Assembly (NCBI GenBank): GCA_964528155.1
Contig: CAZGRL010000016.1
Coordinates: forward strand, 1 to 59,114
Reading direction: 5' to 3'
DNA length: 59,114 bases
Origin: G001797105 sp964528155
Lineage (GTDB): Bacteria > Chloroflexota > Anaerolineae > Anaerolineales > E44-bin32
Part shown: piece after piece, positions 16,758 to 25,350 of the stretch
Numbering within the stretch: the stretch's first letter is position 1
Layout: every line of letters starts with the position of its first letter
Notes under the pieces: generated by a model
Databases searched by the model: none
What the model saw: the letters and a program-made list of their open reading frames with translations, nothing else
Told to the model about the DNA's origin: nothing
Translations under genes and position numbers: made by a program

Positions 16758-18346
16758 TGCGCCGAAACGTGCTGGCAGCCAGCGCGGCAGGTGTGGTCGC
16801 GCTCAGCGGCGTGTTGGTCGTCTTGGATCCGGCGGGTACATCCCTCCAGGGATGGCTGGCATACGCGGTCGTCTGTGCGGTCGGCGTGTTCGCGCTGGGG
16901 CTGGTATGGGCCTGGCTGGCTGGCGGCTCGGGTCCGCGCTGGCTCCTGGTGTGTGTGCTCGTCGGCCTATTGATGCGGGCGGGAGTGGCTGTCGCATTGT
17001 TGCAGGGCCTGCCGCGGTTCGGCTACGACGAAAAGGTGCAGCGGGCGGGATATGTCTTCTTCGATGCCTATAAACGAGACACGGATGCGTGGGCCGTAGC
17101 CAAGACCGATCGCTCACTCTGGCTGGAGCTGACCGAGCCCAGGATCACCGATCAGTACGGTGGCATGCTCTTCCTCAGCGCAGCCATCTATCGTACGCTC
17201 TCTCCGGACGCGCACCGGCAGTTGCTGATCTCCGTCCTGACCACTTTCGCCTCGACGCTGGGGATTCTGTTCGGCTGGGGCTTCGCAAGTAGGACATTCG
17301 GATCCAAGACCGCAGTCTTCACAGCATGGGCGATGGCTGTGTACCCTGAAGGAGTCCTGCTAGCCAGCTCCCAGATGCGCGAGCCGTTCGTCATGACCTC
17401 GATCGCCGCGGCATTGTTCGGCTATTCGCTCATACGAGATGGGCGTGGTAGGGCCGGGGTGGCGACGATCCTGGTGGCAGGAGCCAGTGTGCTGCTGATA
17501 TCGCCTCCTTACGCGCTCCTGACACTGGCGATCGCCGTTCTTGCCGGACTGTGGGAAGGTCGGTTGGGATGGCGGCGTACTTGGTCGGTCGCGCTGCCGA
17601 TCCTCGCCCTGGCCGCCTTGGGCGTACTTCTCCTGATTCAGGCATGGACAGGACTGCGCGAGATCGCCGGCGCGCCTCTCGAAGCACTCTTTCACTGGTG
17701 GGAGAATGCAGGTGCCCAGTGGCGCCTCAACCTACTCGATGAGCAGTCAGGCTGGATCAGTACACTGTTCAATGTGATGCCTGTCTGGGGCCAGCTCGCA
17801 TTCGTCGTCTTCTATGGTCTGGTGCAGCCACTACTGCCCGCGGCGATCGCTTATCCGGGCGCCGCCATATGGCGCATCATCGCCATATGGCGGAGTCTTG
17901 GCTGGTACGCCCTGCTGCCATTCCTCCTGTATGCCCCATTTCCCGCTCTGCGGAAGGGCAACCGGCGAAGCCTGCAGGCCTACCTTGCCATGTTGATCTG
18001 GTTGGGGGCTGTGCTGGCGGCCTACCGGGCCACCAGCTATCAATGGGACAGCCCGCGCTACCGGGCGGTGTTTCTGGTGGCCCAGGTCGCACTGGCGGCG
18101 TGGGCTTGGCGCCATGCCCAGGAGGTGCGAAGCCCGTGGTTGGCCAGGAGCGCAATCCTTCTGGGCATACCCACACTGGCGTTGCTTGTCTGGTATCTGG
18201 GACGCTACTACGACCTGGTCTCGGTAGGTTTGTTCGCCGGGATGGGTGCTTCCCTCTTGATCGACGCGGCTCTGATCGTCTGGTGGGCGCTCCGCAAACC
18301 ACCGCCGGTGGAGTTGAGCCCCGGCAGCCGCGCTCATCGCGACTGA
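16754..18346 (+). CDS. GT-C/GT39-like membrane glycosyltransferase
   Basis: A 530-residue protein with about twelve hydrophobic segments. After the third helix comes RFGYDEKVQRAGYVFFDAYK, matching the acidic loop motif of ArnT/PMT relatives. The ATG at 16754 overlaps the previous stop (ATGA). It probably works with its upstream neighbour in extracytoplasmic glycosylation or polymer assembly. Its coding sequence contains two copies of the palindrome CGCCATATGGCG (17863-17874 and 17881-17892), encoding a repeated AIWR. No terminator was found in the 70 bases between its stop and the gmd promoter region. Confidence 0.72.
   Translation: MMRRNVLAASAAGVVALSGVLVVLDPAGTSLQGWLAYAVVCAVGVFALGLVWAWLAGGSGPRWLLVCVLVGLLMRAGVAVALLQGLPRFGYDEKVQRAGYVFFDAYKRDTDAWAVAKTDRSLWLELTEPRITDQYGGMLFLSAAIYRTLSPDAHRQLLISVLTTFASTLGILFGWGFASRTFGSKTAVFTAWAMAVYPEGVLLASSQMREPFVMTSIAAALFGYSLIRDGRGRAGVATILVAGASVLLISPPYALLTLAIAVLAGLWEGRLGWRRTWSVALPILALAALGVLLLIQAWTGLREIAGAPLEALFHWWENAGAQWRLNLLDEQSGWISTLFNVMPVWGQLAFVVFYGLVQPLLPAAIAYPGAAIWRIIAIWRSLGWYALLPFLLYAPFPALRKGNRRSLQAYLAMLIWLGAVLAAYRATSYQWDSPRYRAVFLVAQVALAAWAWRHAQEVRSPWLARSAILLGIPTLALLVWYLGRYYDLVSVGLFAGMGASLLIDAALIVWWALRKPPPVELSPGSRAHRD
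17863..17892. repeat. Tandem 12-bp palindromes inside a membrane-protein gene
   Basis: CGCCATATGGCG occurs twice, exactly, separated by CATCAT. Each copy is itself a perfect palindrome, so either hairpin or cruciform pairing between copies is possible. It encodes AIWRIIAIWR. Confidence 0.8.
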
Positions 18347-18395
18347 GTTGGCCTCGGTTCCCAGGAGATCCGGCCAAGTTCCCGACGATGGACGC

Positions 18396-18437
18396 TTGAC
18401 GGACCGCATCCCGACGGTATAATTCACCCGCTGAATT
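18396..18437 (+). promoter_or_regulatory. gmd promoter with palindromic operator
   Basis: TTGACG (18396-18401) and TATAAT (18418-18423) are 16 bases apart, a near-consensus sigma-70 promoter. The palindrome AATTCA-CCCGC-TGAATT (18421-18437) overlaps the -10 box and the expected start at about 18430. The same -35, spacer length, -10 and palindrome occur in front of the winged-helix gene at 27448, so this is very probably that regulator's binding site. Binding here should block RNA polymerase. Confidence 0.8.
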
Positions 18438-18453
18438 TTGAAGGGGTTCGCTG

Positions 18454-18472
18454 CCTCCTCAGCACCCGGAGG
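18454..18472 (+). promoter_or_regulatory. Possible hairpin covering the gmd ribosome binding site
   Basis: CCTCC (18454-18458) is complementary to the Shine-Dalgarno GGAGG (18468-18472) that serves the ATG at 18479. The loop is 9 bases. The stem has only five pairs, so an effect on translation is speculative. Confidence 0.35.
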
Positions 18473-18478
18473 ATAAGA

Positions 18479-19564
18479 ATGCCGAAAGCCATGATCACCG
18501 GGATCACCGGTCAGGACGGCTCATTCTTGGCTGAGCTCTTGCTCAAGAAAGGGTACGAAGTCCACGGTCTCATCCGGAAGGCGAGCACGTTCAACACCGA
18601 CAGGATCGACCACATCTACCAGGATCCACACGACCCGGATGCTTGCCTCTTCCTGCACTACGGTGATCTGTCAAATGGCGAACAACTAACCAATCTCGTC
18701 TACAACGTTCGTCCCGACGAGGTCTATCACCTGGGAGCGCTGTCGCACGTCAAGGTCAGTTTCGAGATCCCGGAGTATACCGGCCAGGTAACCGGGCTCG
18801 GAACGACACGCTTGTTAGAGGCTATCCGGCGAAGCGGCATCGCCGCCCGGTTCTACCAGGCATCTTCGAGCGAGATGTTCGGCAGCGCCACGCCCCCTCA
18901 GAGCGAGGACACGCCATTCCAACCGAGGAGTCCCTACGCGATTGCCAAAGCGTATGCGTACTGGATGACGAAGAACTATAGGGAAGCCTATGACATGTTC
19001 GCCGTCAATGGGATACTTTTCAACCACGAGAGCCCTCGTCGCGGCGAGACCTTCTTGTCGAGGAAGGTCACGCGGGCTGTCGCCCGGATCAAGGCCGGAC
19101 TGCAGGCCAAGCTCTACCTGGGCAACCTGGATGCCCGGCGTGACTACGGATACGCCCCGGAATACGTGGAAGCCATGTGGCAGATGCTGCAACTGGATGA
19201 CCCGATAGACTTCGTCCTGGGCACCGGAGTGGGCCCGACGATGCGTGAGTTCACCGAGGAGGCGTTTGGCTACGCCGGTTTGGAGTGGGAGGAGTATGTC
19301 GAGATCGATCCGCGCTACTTCCGGCCGACCGAGGTCGACGACCTCAGGGCTGATGCCTCCAAGGCACGGAGACTCCTGAACTGGGCGCCCAAAGTGACCT
19401 ACAAAGAGCTGGCCCGAATCATGGTGGACGCTGATCTCGAGGGTGTCGGTTTGGAACCGATCGGCGAGGGCAATGAGATCCTGAAGGCGAAGTTCGGCGA
19501 TTGGCACCGCTGGGAGACTGGGGTCACGGCTGTTCTGAAGAACGCCGGCAACGGAGTCGACTGA
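18479..19564 (+). CDS. gmd: GDP-mannose 4,6-dehydratase
   Basis: The 361-residue SDR enzyme has the NADP motif TGITGQDGS (7-15), the catalytic region ASSSEMFG, the YAIAK YxxxK motif, and NHESPRRGETFLSRKVT, a hallmark of GMD. It converts GDP-mannose to GDP-4-keto-6-deoxymannose, the entry point to GDP-fucose, GDP-rhamnose and perosamine. GGAGG lies 6 bases before the ATG. A dedicated promoter-operator precedes it. The next step, GDP-fucose synthase, is encoded about 9.5 kb downstream behind an identical operator, so the two are probably co-regulated rather than co-transcribed. Confidence 0.95.
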   Translation: MPKAMITGITGQDGSFLAELLLKKGYEVHGLIRKASTFNTDRIDHIYQDPHDPDACLFLHYGDLSNGEQLTNLVYNVRPDEVYHLGALSHVKVSFEIPEYTGQVTGLGTTRLLEAIRRSGIAARFYQASSSEMFGSATPPQSEDTPFQPRSPYAIAKAYAYWMTKNYREAYDMFAVNGILFNHESPRRGETFLSRKVTRAVARIKAGLQAKLYLGNLDARRDYGYAPEYVEAMWQMLQLDDPIDFVLGTGVGPTMREFTEEAFGYAGLEWEEYVEIDPRYFRPTEVDDLRADASKARRLLNWAPKVTYKELARIMVDADLEGVGLEPIGEGNEILKAKFGDWHRWETGVTAVLKNAGNGVD

Positions 19565-19568
19565 ACGA

Positions 19569-20582
19569 GTGGCCACTACAACTGGAGCCAGACGTACAAA
19601 ACGGAGGGAGGCCTCGACAAGGGTGTCCAAAGCCCCCGAACTTTCGGTCGTCATCCCCGTCTTTGACGAAGAGGAGAACCTCCCCCCGCTGCATCAAGCG
19701 CTTACGACGTCTTTGGACGGGATTGCATATGAGCTCGTCTTTGTCGACGATGGCTCCACGGATGGCAGTCGGGAAATCCTGGAGCAGCTCGCGTCCCATG
19801 ACGCGAAGCACACCCGGGTGGTCGTACTCAGGCGCAACTTCGGCCAGACCGCTGCGATCGCCGCCGGCATCGATCATACCGCCGGAGAAGTCATCGTCAC
19901 GATTGATGCCGATTTGCAGAATGATCCGGCTGACATCCCGGGACTGCTAGCGAAAGTCCAAGAAGGCTATGACGTGGTGTCCGGATGGCGGGTGGACCGA
20001 AAAGACGTGTTTGTGACGCGGCGGCTGCCTTCGATGGCGGCCAACTGGCTCATCTCGCGAGTCACGGGTGTCCCCCTTCATGATTATGGATGCACCTTGA
20101 AGGCATATCGGCGCGAGGTCCTTGAAGGGTTCAGGTTGTACGGCGAAATGCATCGCTTCATACCGGCCTACGCCGGCGGGTTCGGGGCGCGCATCGTTGA
20201 GATGCCCGTTCGGCATCACGCCCGCAAGTTCGGCAGGACGAAGTACGGGCTTGAACGGACACTCAAGGTCATCCTGGATCTCTTTACGGTCAAATTCCTG
20301 ATGAGCTACGCCAACAAGCCGATTTACTTGTTCGGCGGCACAGGTTTGGTCATGATCCTGCCCAGTCTGCTGGTGCTGCTCTTTCTCATGGTGCGTCGGG
20401 TGGTATTACAGATACCCGTGCTGACGTCGCCGCTGTTCCAGATGAGCGGTATGCTCATCATCCTCGGCTTCCAATCAATTCTGATGGGACTGATCGCGGA
20501 GCTGCTTGTTCGGACCTACCACGAATCGCAGGCGAAGCCGACCTACTCCGTCCGAAAGGTCATCAACCTGGCGCCACGGTGA
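19569..20582 (+). CDS. Polyprenyl-phosphate glycosyltransferase (GT2, DPM1/GtrB-like)
   Basis: The 337-residue protein has a cytoplasmic GT2 domain, with LSVVIPVFDEEENL at the start, FVDDGSTDGS, and the metal motif TIDADLQNDP. Two C-terminal hydrophobic helices (about 245-320) follow, the layout of GtrB/DPM1/ArnC enzymes. It would make polyprenyl-phosphate-linked sugar on the inner face. The next gene encodes an AglD-like membrane protein and overlaps by 4 bases, so lipid-sugar supply to nearby GT-C proteins is likely. The GTG at 19569 is listed; a GTG at 19623 behind GGAGGGAGG is a good alternative and would remove 18 basic residues. Confidence 0.88.
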   Translation: MATTTGARRTKRREASTRVSKAPELSVVIPVFDEEENLPPLHQALTTSLDGIAYELVFVDDGSTDGSREILEQLASHDAKHTRVVVLRRNFGQTAAIAAGIDHTAGEVIVTIDADLQNDPADIPGLLAKVQEGYDVVSGWRVDRKDVFVTRRLPSMAANWLISRVTGVPLHDYGCTLKAYRREVLEGFRLYGEMHRFIPAYAGGFGARIVEMPVRHHARKFGRTKYGLERTLKVILDLFTVKFLMSYANKPIYLFGGTGLVMILPSLLVLLFLMVRRVVLQIPVLTSPLFQMSGMLIILGFQSILMGLIAELLVRTYHESQAKPTYSVRKVINLAPR

Positions 20583-21565
20583 CCATGAACTCGTCTCGGG
20601 ACGGACAACGACCCCGGGTCTTCATCAGGCTCATCGGCACGCTTATCGGCGTTTCTCTACTGGTATATCTGTTGAGCCGGCAGGGATGGAGCGAGATCGC
20701 GGCCGCGATCCGTCAGATCCCGCTGACAACCGTCGTCGCAGCGTGCCTGCTCATGTTTGCTTCGCGCCTGGCAGTATCTGCCCGGTGGTATGCCCTACTT
20801 GGATCATCCGGGGCAGGCATCTCACTCTCGAGCGCGACGAAGTTGACTTTCGCCGGCCTGTTTGCCGCCAACTTCCTTCCCACCACGATCGGTGGTGACG
20901 TCGTTCGCCTGGCGGGGGTTTTGCGCGTCGGCCAGGCGCGAGTAGCTGCAGCAGCGTCGATCATCGTTGATCGCTTGATCGGTATGGCGGGCATGGCGAC
21001 GGCCGCCCCTATCGGTCTGGTGAAGCTGGCAGCCTGGCTCTTTCCTGTCACGACAGCCGGGTTGTGGATCGTCCCTCCCTTGGCCTCGATTTCGGGAGGA
21101 CGGGGGGTCTCGAGAACCAAGTGGCTGCTTGAAAGGCTCTGGCAGATCCCCAAACGCGCCAGAGAGCTGCTCGGCATCTGGCTCCACCACCCTGGCGCCC
21201 TGGTGGAAGCATATTGCTTCACCTGGGGCCACATGCTGTGTGTGTTCTTGCTCATCTGGCTTCTCTTGCGCGGGATGGGTGAGGGGATCTCGCTGTGGTT
21301 GATTGCCGGACTGTGGAGCCTGACTTACTTTGTCACCCTGTTGCCGCTCTCGATCAACGGATTGGGCATCCAGGAACTTTCCGCGGCGTTCATTTTCAGC
21401 CAGTTCGGCGGGGTGTCGGCTTCCAGCAGTCTGACTCTAGGCCTGCTGATCCGGACTTTCTCTATGGCTGCCAGCCTTCCCGGGGCTTTCTTCCTTCCCG
21501 CGATCCTGTCAGGCGGCGGTGTGGGCGAGGAGGCAGGTCCGACGGAACCCACGACGGAGACATGA
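20579..21565 (+). CDS. AglD/MprF-type integral membrane protein (UPF0104)
   Basis: The 328-residue protein has about eight hydrophobic segments and the family signature AANFLPTTIGGDVVR near residues 98-112. It belongs to the lysylphosphatidylglycerol-synthase transmembrane group, proposed to flip lipid-linked substrates. Its GTG start overlaps the stop of the polyprenyl-phosphate GT2 gene, a pairing seen again at 55612-57607. I infer that it moves or presents the lipid-phosphate sugar to outer-face transferases. No catalytic residues can be assigned. Confidence 0.8.
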   Translation: MTMNSSRDGQRPRVFIRLIGTLIGVSLLVYLLSRQGWSEIAAAIRQIPLTTVVAACLLMFASRLAVSARWYALLGSSGAGISLSSATKLTFAGLFAANFLPTTIGGDVVRLAGVLRVGQARVAAAASIIVDRLIGMAGMATAAPIGLVKLAAWLFPVTTAGLWIVPPLASISGGRGVSRTKWLLERLWQIPKRARELLGIWLHHPGALVEAYCFTWGHMLCVFLLIWLLLRGMGEGISLWLIAGLWSLTYFVTLLPLSINGLGIQELSAAFIFSQFGGVSASSSLTLGLLIRTFSMAASLPGAFFLPAILSGGGVGEEAGPTEPTTET

Positions 21566-21636
21566 AGCACGCTAACCACCGATCATCAACATGACTCCGT
21601 CCGGTACCTCAGGAGTATGGCTACAACGGTGAGGCA

Positions 21637-23250
21637 TTGACCAAAGTAGGAAGTGATGATCCTCGGGAGCGGCAGCGCCCCACGTCGTTTTGGCCGATTG
21701 TGATCGGTTCGGCCGTCTTCACCGTCATCGTCTGGCTCGCCGTGTTCAAGCAGGCGATGCTGATCCCGTTCAGCCACGACGAAAACCAGTTCATTGCCGC
21801 GGGTCGGTTGGTGGCAAATGGCCTGCTACCATATCGCGACTTCCCCTCCAACCACATGCCCTATCTCACACTTGTCTACGCCGCGATCTTCAAGGCTACT
21901 GACTGGAACCTCCTGTCCGCCAGAGCGGCCTCCGCCGTGAGCGCGGCATTGGCGGCTGGAATTGTCTTTGCCCTGACATCATCCTTCTTCCGCGGCAGAC
22001 CCGCGCTCACGCGCTTCACGATCTCGGGCGCTGCATGCCTGATCTTGATTACGAATCCGATCTTCAGGTACACCAGCGGCCGCGCCTGGAATCATGACCT
22101 CCCAACCCTGCTCACGCTGGCGGCGGTTGCGCTGTTCCTGCAAAGTCGGCCGGGTGCACGCGCCCCGAAGTGGATGCTGGGGAGCGGCGCGCTTGTAGGT
22201 CTTGCCATTGGGACCCGACTGACCTACCTGTTAGCCCTGCTTCCTTTTGTGCTCGGAATCTTGTTGAGCCGACCCGGAGAAGGTTGGCTTGGCAAGAGGT
22301 CAGACACCGGTGCGTTCGGCGCGGGATTGGCCCTCGCCAGCCTGCCATGGATCGCGCTCTTCGCCGCCGCCCCTCGGCGGTTCATCTTTGGCAATATCAC
22401 CTATCAGACCCTCAACACGGACTACCGGGAACTCCTGGCGCATCGCGTCGGGGAGACACTTCTGGGGAAAGCCGTCTTCTTCTACCATGTTCTTGTGGAC
22501 AAACCAACGAACCTGCTGCTGTTCCTGGCGTTTGGAATCGCGGCGGTATGGATCGGAGTGAAATTCGTCAAGCGAAAGGCCGAACTTCCCCGAGAGATCA
22601 TTCTTCTCGGGGGCCTGGCGCTTATTCTCTTCGCCAGTGCCTTTGTGGCGACGCCATCCTGGTATCAGTACTTCTACGTCCCCGTCCCGTTTATCATCCT
22701 GGCCATCACCTTTGCGTTGTCGGTCGTCTGGCCGGTAGATGCCCGTTGGGGACAAGCACTATCGTGGATCGCGATGGTCGTTCTTCTTGCAGGCGGGATT
22801 GCACTTGTGTCGCAGGCCGATTGGCCTTCACTACGCGACGCCAGAAGCTGGGTCCCTGTTCAGGCGCATGAGCTCGGGATCGACGTAGGGAAGATCGTGG
22901 GGGAGGGGAAAGTGTTGACGCTTTCGCCGGTTTTCCCCCTCGAAGGGGGTCTGGATATATACAATTCACTCGCCACAGGTCCATTCTCGTGGCGCGTTGC
23001 TCCGCTGTTGACACAAGAGAAACGCCGAGAAATCGGCCTGCTCGCCTATAGCGATTTGGAGACCGCTCTCGCAGGAGACCCTCCGGTGGCAGTCATGGTC
23101 GGATTCGAAGCGGGGAATGAAGGCTTCGAACGGGGATCGATGGGAGGCCTTGAAGTCCCTCTGGACGACTTCGCAAGGGAACACGGATACACACTCGTGA
23201 CCCTGACGACACCGTTGATAGGGCACGAAGTGCGACTTTGGCTTCGATGA
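21637..23250 (+). CDS. GT39-like membrane glycosyltransferase
   Basis: The 537-residue multi-pass protein has the clearest PMT/ArnT-type signature in the window: IPFSHDENQFIAAGRLV followed by PYRDFPSNHMPYL in the first large outer loop (about residues 45-80). Asp-Glu there supplies the expected catalytic acid pair. About ten more helices and a soluble C-terminal region of about 100 residues follow. The TTG start is preceded by GTGAGG. It would use the lipid-phosphate sugar made by the GT2 gene two positions upstream. Its stop overlaps the next membrane gene (ATGA). Confidence 0.8.
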   Translation: MTKVGSDDPRERQRPTSFWPIVIGSAVFTVIVWLAVFKQAMLIPFSHDENQFIAAGRLVANGLLPYRDFPSNHMPYLTLVYAAIFKATDWNLLSARAASAVSAALAAGIVFALTSSFFRGRPALTRFTISGAACLILITNPIFRYTSGRAWNHDLPTLLTLAAVALFLQSRPGARAPKWMLGSGALVGLAIGTRLTYLLALLPFVLGILLSRPGEGWLGKRSDTGAFGAGLALASLPWIALFAAAPRRFIFGNITYQTLNTDYRELLAHRVGETLLGKAVFFYHVLVDKPTNLLLFLAFGIAAVWIGVKFVKRKAELPREIILLGGLALILFASAFVATPSWYQYFYVPVPFIILAITFALSVVWPVDARWGQALSWIAMVVLLAGGIALVSQADWPSLRDARSWVPVQAHELGIDVGKIVGEGKVLTLSPVFPLEGGLDIYNSLATGPFSWRVAPLLTQEKRREIGLLAYSDLETALAGDPPVAVMVGFEAGNEGFERGSMGGLEVPLDDFAREHGYTLVTLTTPLIGHEVRLWLR

Positions 23251-25241
23251 ATGGGAATGGGGGTGGCCGCCAGATGGCGCCCGAGCGGGAGCGATTCGTC
23301 GACGCGAGTGTGATTCTGTCAGTCACGATCCTGCTATGGATCGGGAGTCTGGCAGCGTTCGTCGTTCCCTCGATCCAGACAGGCTTGAATTCATTGTCTG
23401 TTCGAAGGCAGATCGCCACGATCGGGATCACCCTGTTCTCTAGCGTCGGTGTAGGCTTCCTGCTGTCCCTTCTTTCGTCGGCCGGATCCCGGATCCTGGA
23501 GCGGATAACCGTCGGGGCTCGCCGACGGCTTCCCGGGCGGGGGACCGCGCTCGCACTGTGGCTGTTGTCGCTCGTAGTTCTGCCCGTTGCGGTCATGGGA
23601 CCCGCCGGCAGGTTCATCGAAGGTCTGCTGCCGCGTCTGGGTCTTTTCTGGATCCTGACGATCCTGGGTGCCGGCCTATCCCTTGCCGTCCGTCGTGGCG
23701 AGAGGCTGGCCGTCAGATTGCCCGTGGCGGGAGTGATGCTCGGATTGGCGTACCAGTTGGCAACGTACCTGGTGGGCATTTCCGCCTATCCATTCACCCT
23801 GGGATGGTCTGAGGCCAGTCGCTATTACTACGCCTCGCTCTTCCTGTCGCGGACACTGTATGGCTTCCACATCCCTCCTTCGGTTTTGCATCCATCACGC
23901 TATCTCCTGCAAGCCCTGCCTTTCCTGATCCCAGGCTCACCGATCTGGCTCCATCGAATGTGGCAGGTCATCCTTTGGATCACCTCAGCCGGCGGAACGG
24001 CCTACTTGCTCTCACGCCGACTGGCGATCTCCCAGCGGGGAATGCGCTGGCTCTTTGTTGGTTGGGGTGCCCTGTTCTTGCTCCAAGGTCCCGTTTACTA
24101 CCATCTGCTGGTCTGCGTGATCCTTGTTCTGTGGGGCTTCGATTCGGCGCGATTGTGGAGATCATTGCTCGTCGTCTTGGTCGCTTCCGCGTGGGCGGGG
24201 ATCAGTCGCGTCAATTGGATCCCAGTTCCAGGTCTCCTGGCGGCGACGCTCTACCTGCTCGAGACTCAGAGGGGCGTGACTTCATGGTTGCGATATGCCA
24301 TGGCCCCGGTCTTCTGGGTGACCGCGGGGTCAATTGTCGGCCTGGGGACGCAAGCGGCGTATATCGCCTACTCCGGAAACGCGGTCTCCGACTTCGGATC
24401 AAGCCTCTTCTCGCAACTATTGTGGTATCGACTTCTCCCGAGCGAGACGTACCCATTGGGCATCCTTCTGGCAGCGATCCTCGGCAGTCTTCCTCTGGCG
24501 CTGGTGGTGTATCGAGACCTCAAACGTAAGAGCCTCGACCTCGATACGATTCACGCACTGGGCCTCGGTGCGATTCTCGGCGTGCTCTTCATCGGGGGAC
24601 TCGTCGTCAGCGTCAAGATTGGCGGGGGGAGCAACTTGCACAACCTGGATGCGTATTTCAGTGTTCTGCTGATCATCGCGGCCTACGCGTACTTTGATCG
24701 CGTCTCCCCCAACCTTGGCGTTCGGCCGTCGGCTGTATCATCCGTGTGGTTGAACGCCGCCATTGCATTGGCACCGATGATCTTCCTGCTCGGGGCCGGC
24801 GCGCCGATTGAGACACACGATTCTGGTCAGACGGCCGCGGCGCTTGGAACGATCCAGGCGCAGGTCTCGGAGGCGGCACGCTCCGGAAAGGACGTCCTCT
24901 TCATCTCTGAGAGACAGCTGCTCACGTTCGGTGATATATCCGGCGTTCGGATGTTCCCAGACTACGAGACGGTGTTCTTGATGGAAATGGCGATGTCGGG
25001 GAACAAACCCTACCTCGACTCCTTCCATGCCGATTTGCGCCATCGGCGCTTCGCGCTGATTGTGGTTCACAACCTCGAGACGACCCTGCAGGGTCGCGAG
25101 CACGGCTTTGGAGAGGAGAACGACGCGTGGGTGACGGAGGTGTCTCGACCGATCTTGTGCTGGTACGAGCCGACGGTTACGGTCCCGGCCGTCTCTCTTC
25201 AGCTCCTGACGCCGCGAACGGACACGGGCGCGTGTCCCTGA
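23247..25241 (+). CDS. Large multi-pass membrane protein, possible GT-C
   Basis: A 664-residue protein with about twelve or more hydrophobic segments and a soluble C-terminal domain of about 120 residues. A loop with WSEASRYYYASLFLSRTLYG resembles the position of the acidic GT-C loop, but the canonical Asp-Asp or Asp-Glu pair is not obvious. ATG 23247 is chosen because it overlaps the preceding stop (ATGA). Context among GT-C genes suggests a role in glycan assembly; the family is otherwise not recognised. Confidence 0.65.
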   Translation: MNGNGGGRQMAPERERFVDASVILSVTILLWIGSLAAFVVPSIQTGLNSLSVRRQIATIGITLFSSVGVGFLLSLLSSAGSRILERITVGARRRLPGRGTALALWLLSLVVLPVAVMGPAGRFIEGLLPRLGLFWILTILGAGLSLAVRRGERLAVRLPVAGVMLGLAYQLATYLVGISAYPFTLGWSEASRYYYASLFLSRTLYGFHIPPSVLHPSRYLLQALPFLIPGSPIWLHRMWQVILWITSAGGTAYLLSRRLAISQRGMRWLFVGWGALFLLQGPVYYHLLVCVILVLWGFDSARLWRSLLVVLVASAWAGISRVNWIPVPGLLAATLYLLETQRGVTSWLRYAMAPVFWVTAGSIVGLGTQAAYIAYSGNAVSDFGSSLFSQLLWYRLLPSETYPLGILLAAILGSLPLALVVYRDLKRKSLDLDTIHALGLGAILGVLFIGGLVVSVKIGGGSNLHNLDAYFSVLLIIAAYAYFDRVSPNLGVRPSAVSSVWLNAAIALAPMIFLLGAGAPIETHDSGQTAAALGTIQAQVSEAARSGKDVLFISERQLLTFGDISGVRMFPDYETVFLMEMAMSGNKPYLDSFHADLRHRRFALIVVHNLETTLQGREHGFGEENDAWVTEVSRPILCWYEPTVTVPAVSLQLLTPRTDTGACP

Positions 25242-25350
25242 ATTGCACAAATAGACCGGGGAGGGCCGAGCCGACTTTCCCCTCACCATATAATCCGCGC
25301 GGCAGGCATTCGATGCTCACGATGGTAATGATGTCAGGGAAACCCAGACG

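Noticed and set aside
25289..25294. TATAAT as a full promoter for the gene at 25351
   Set aside because: No -35-like hexamer lies 15-19 bases upstream, so only the -10 resemblance is noted.
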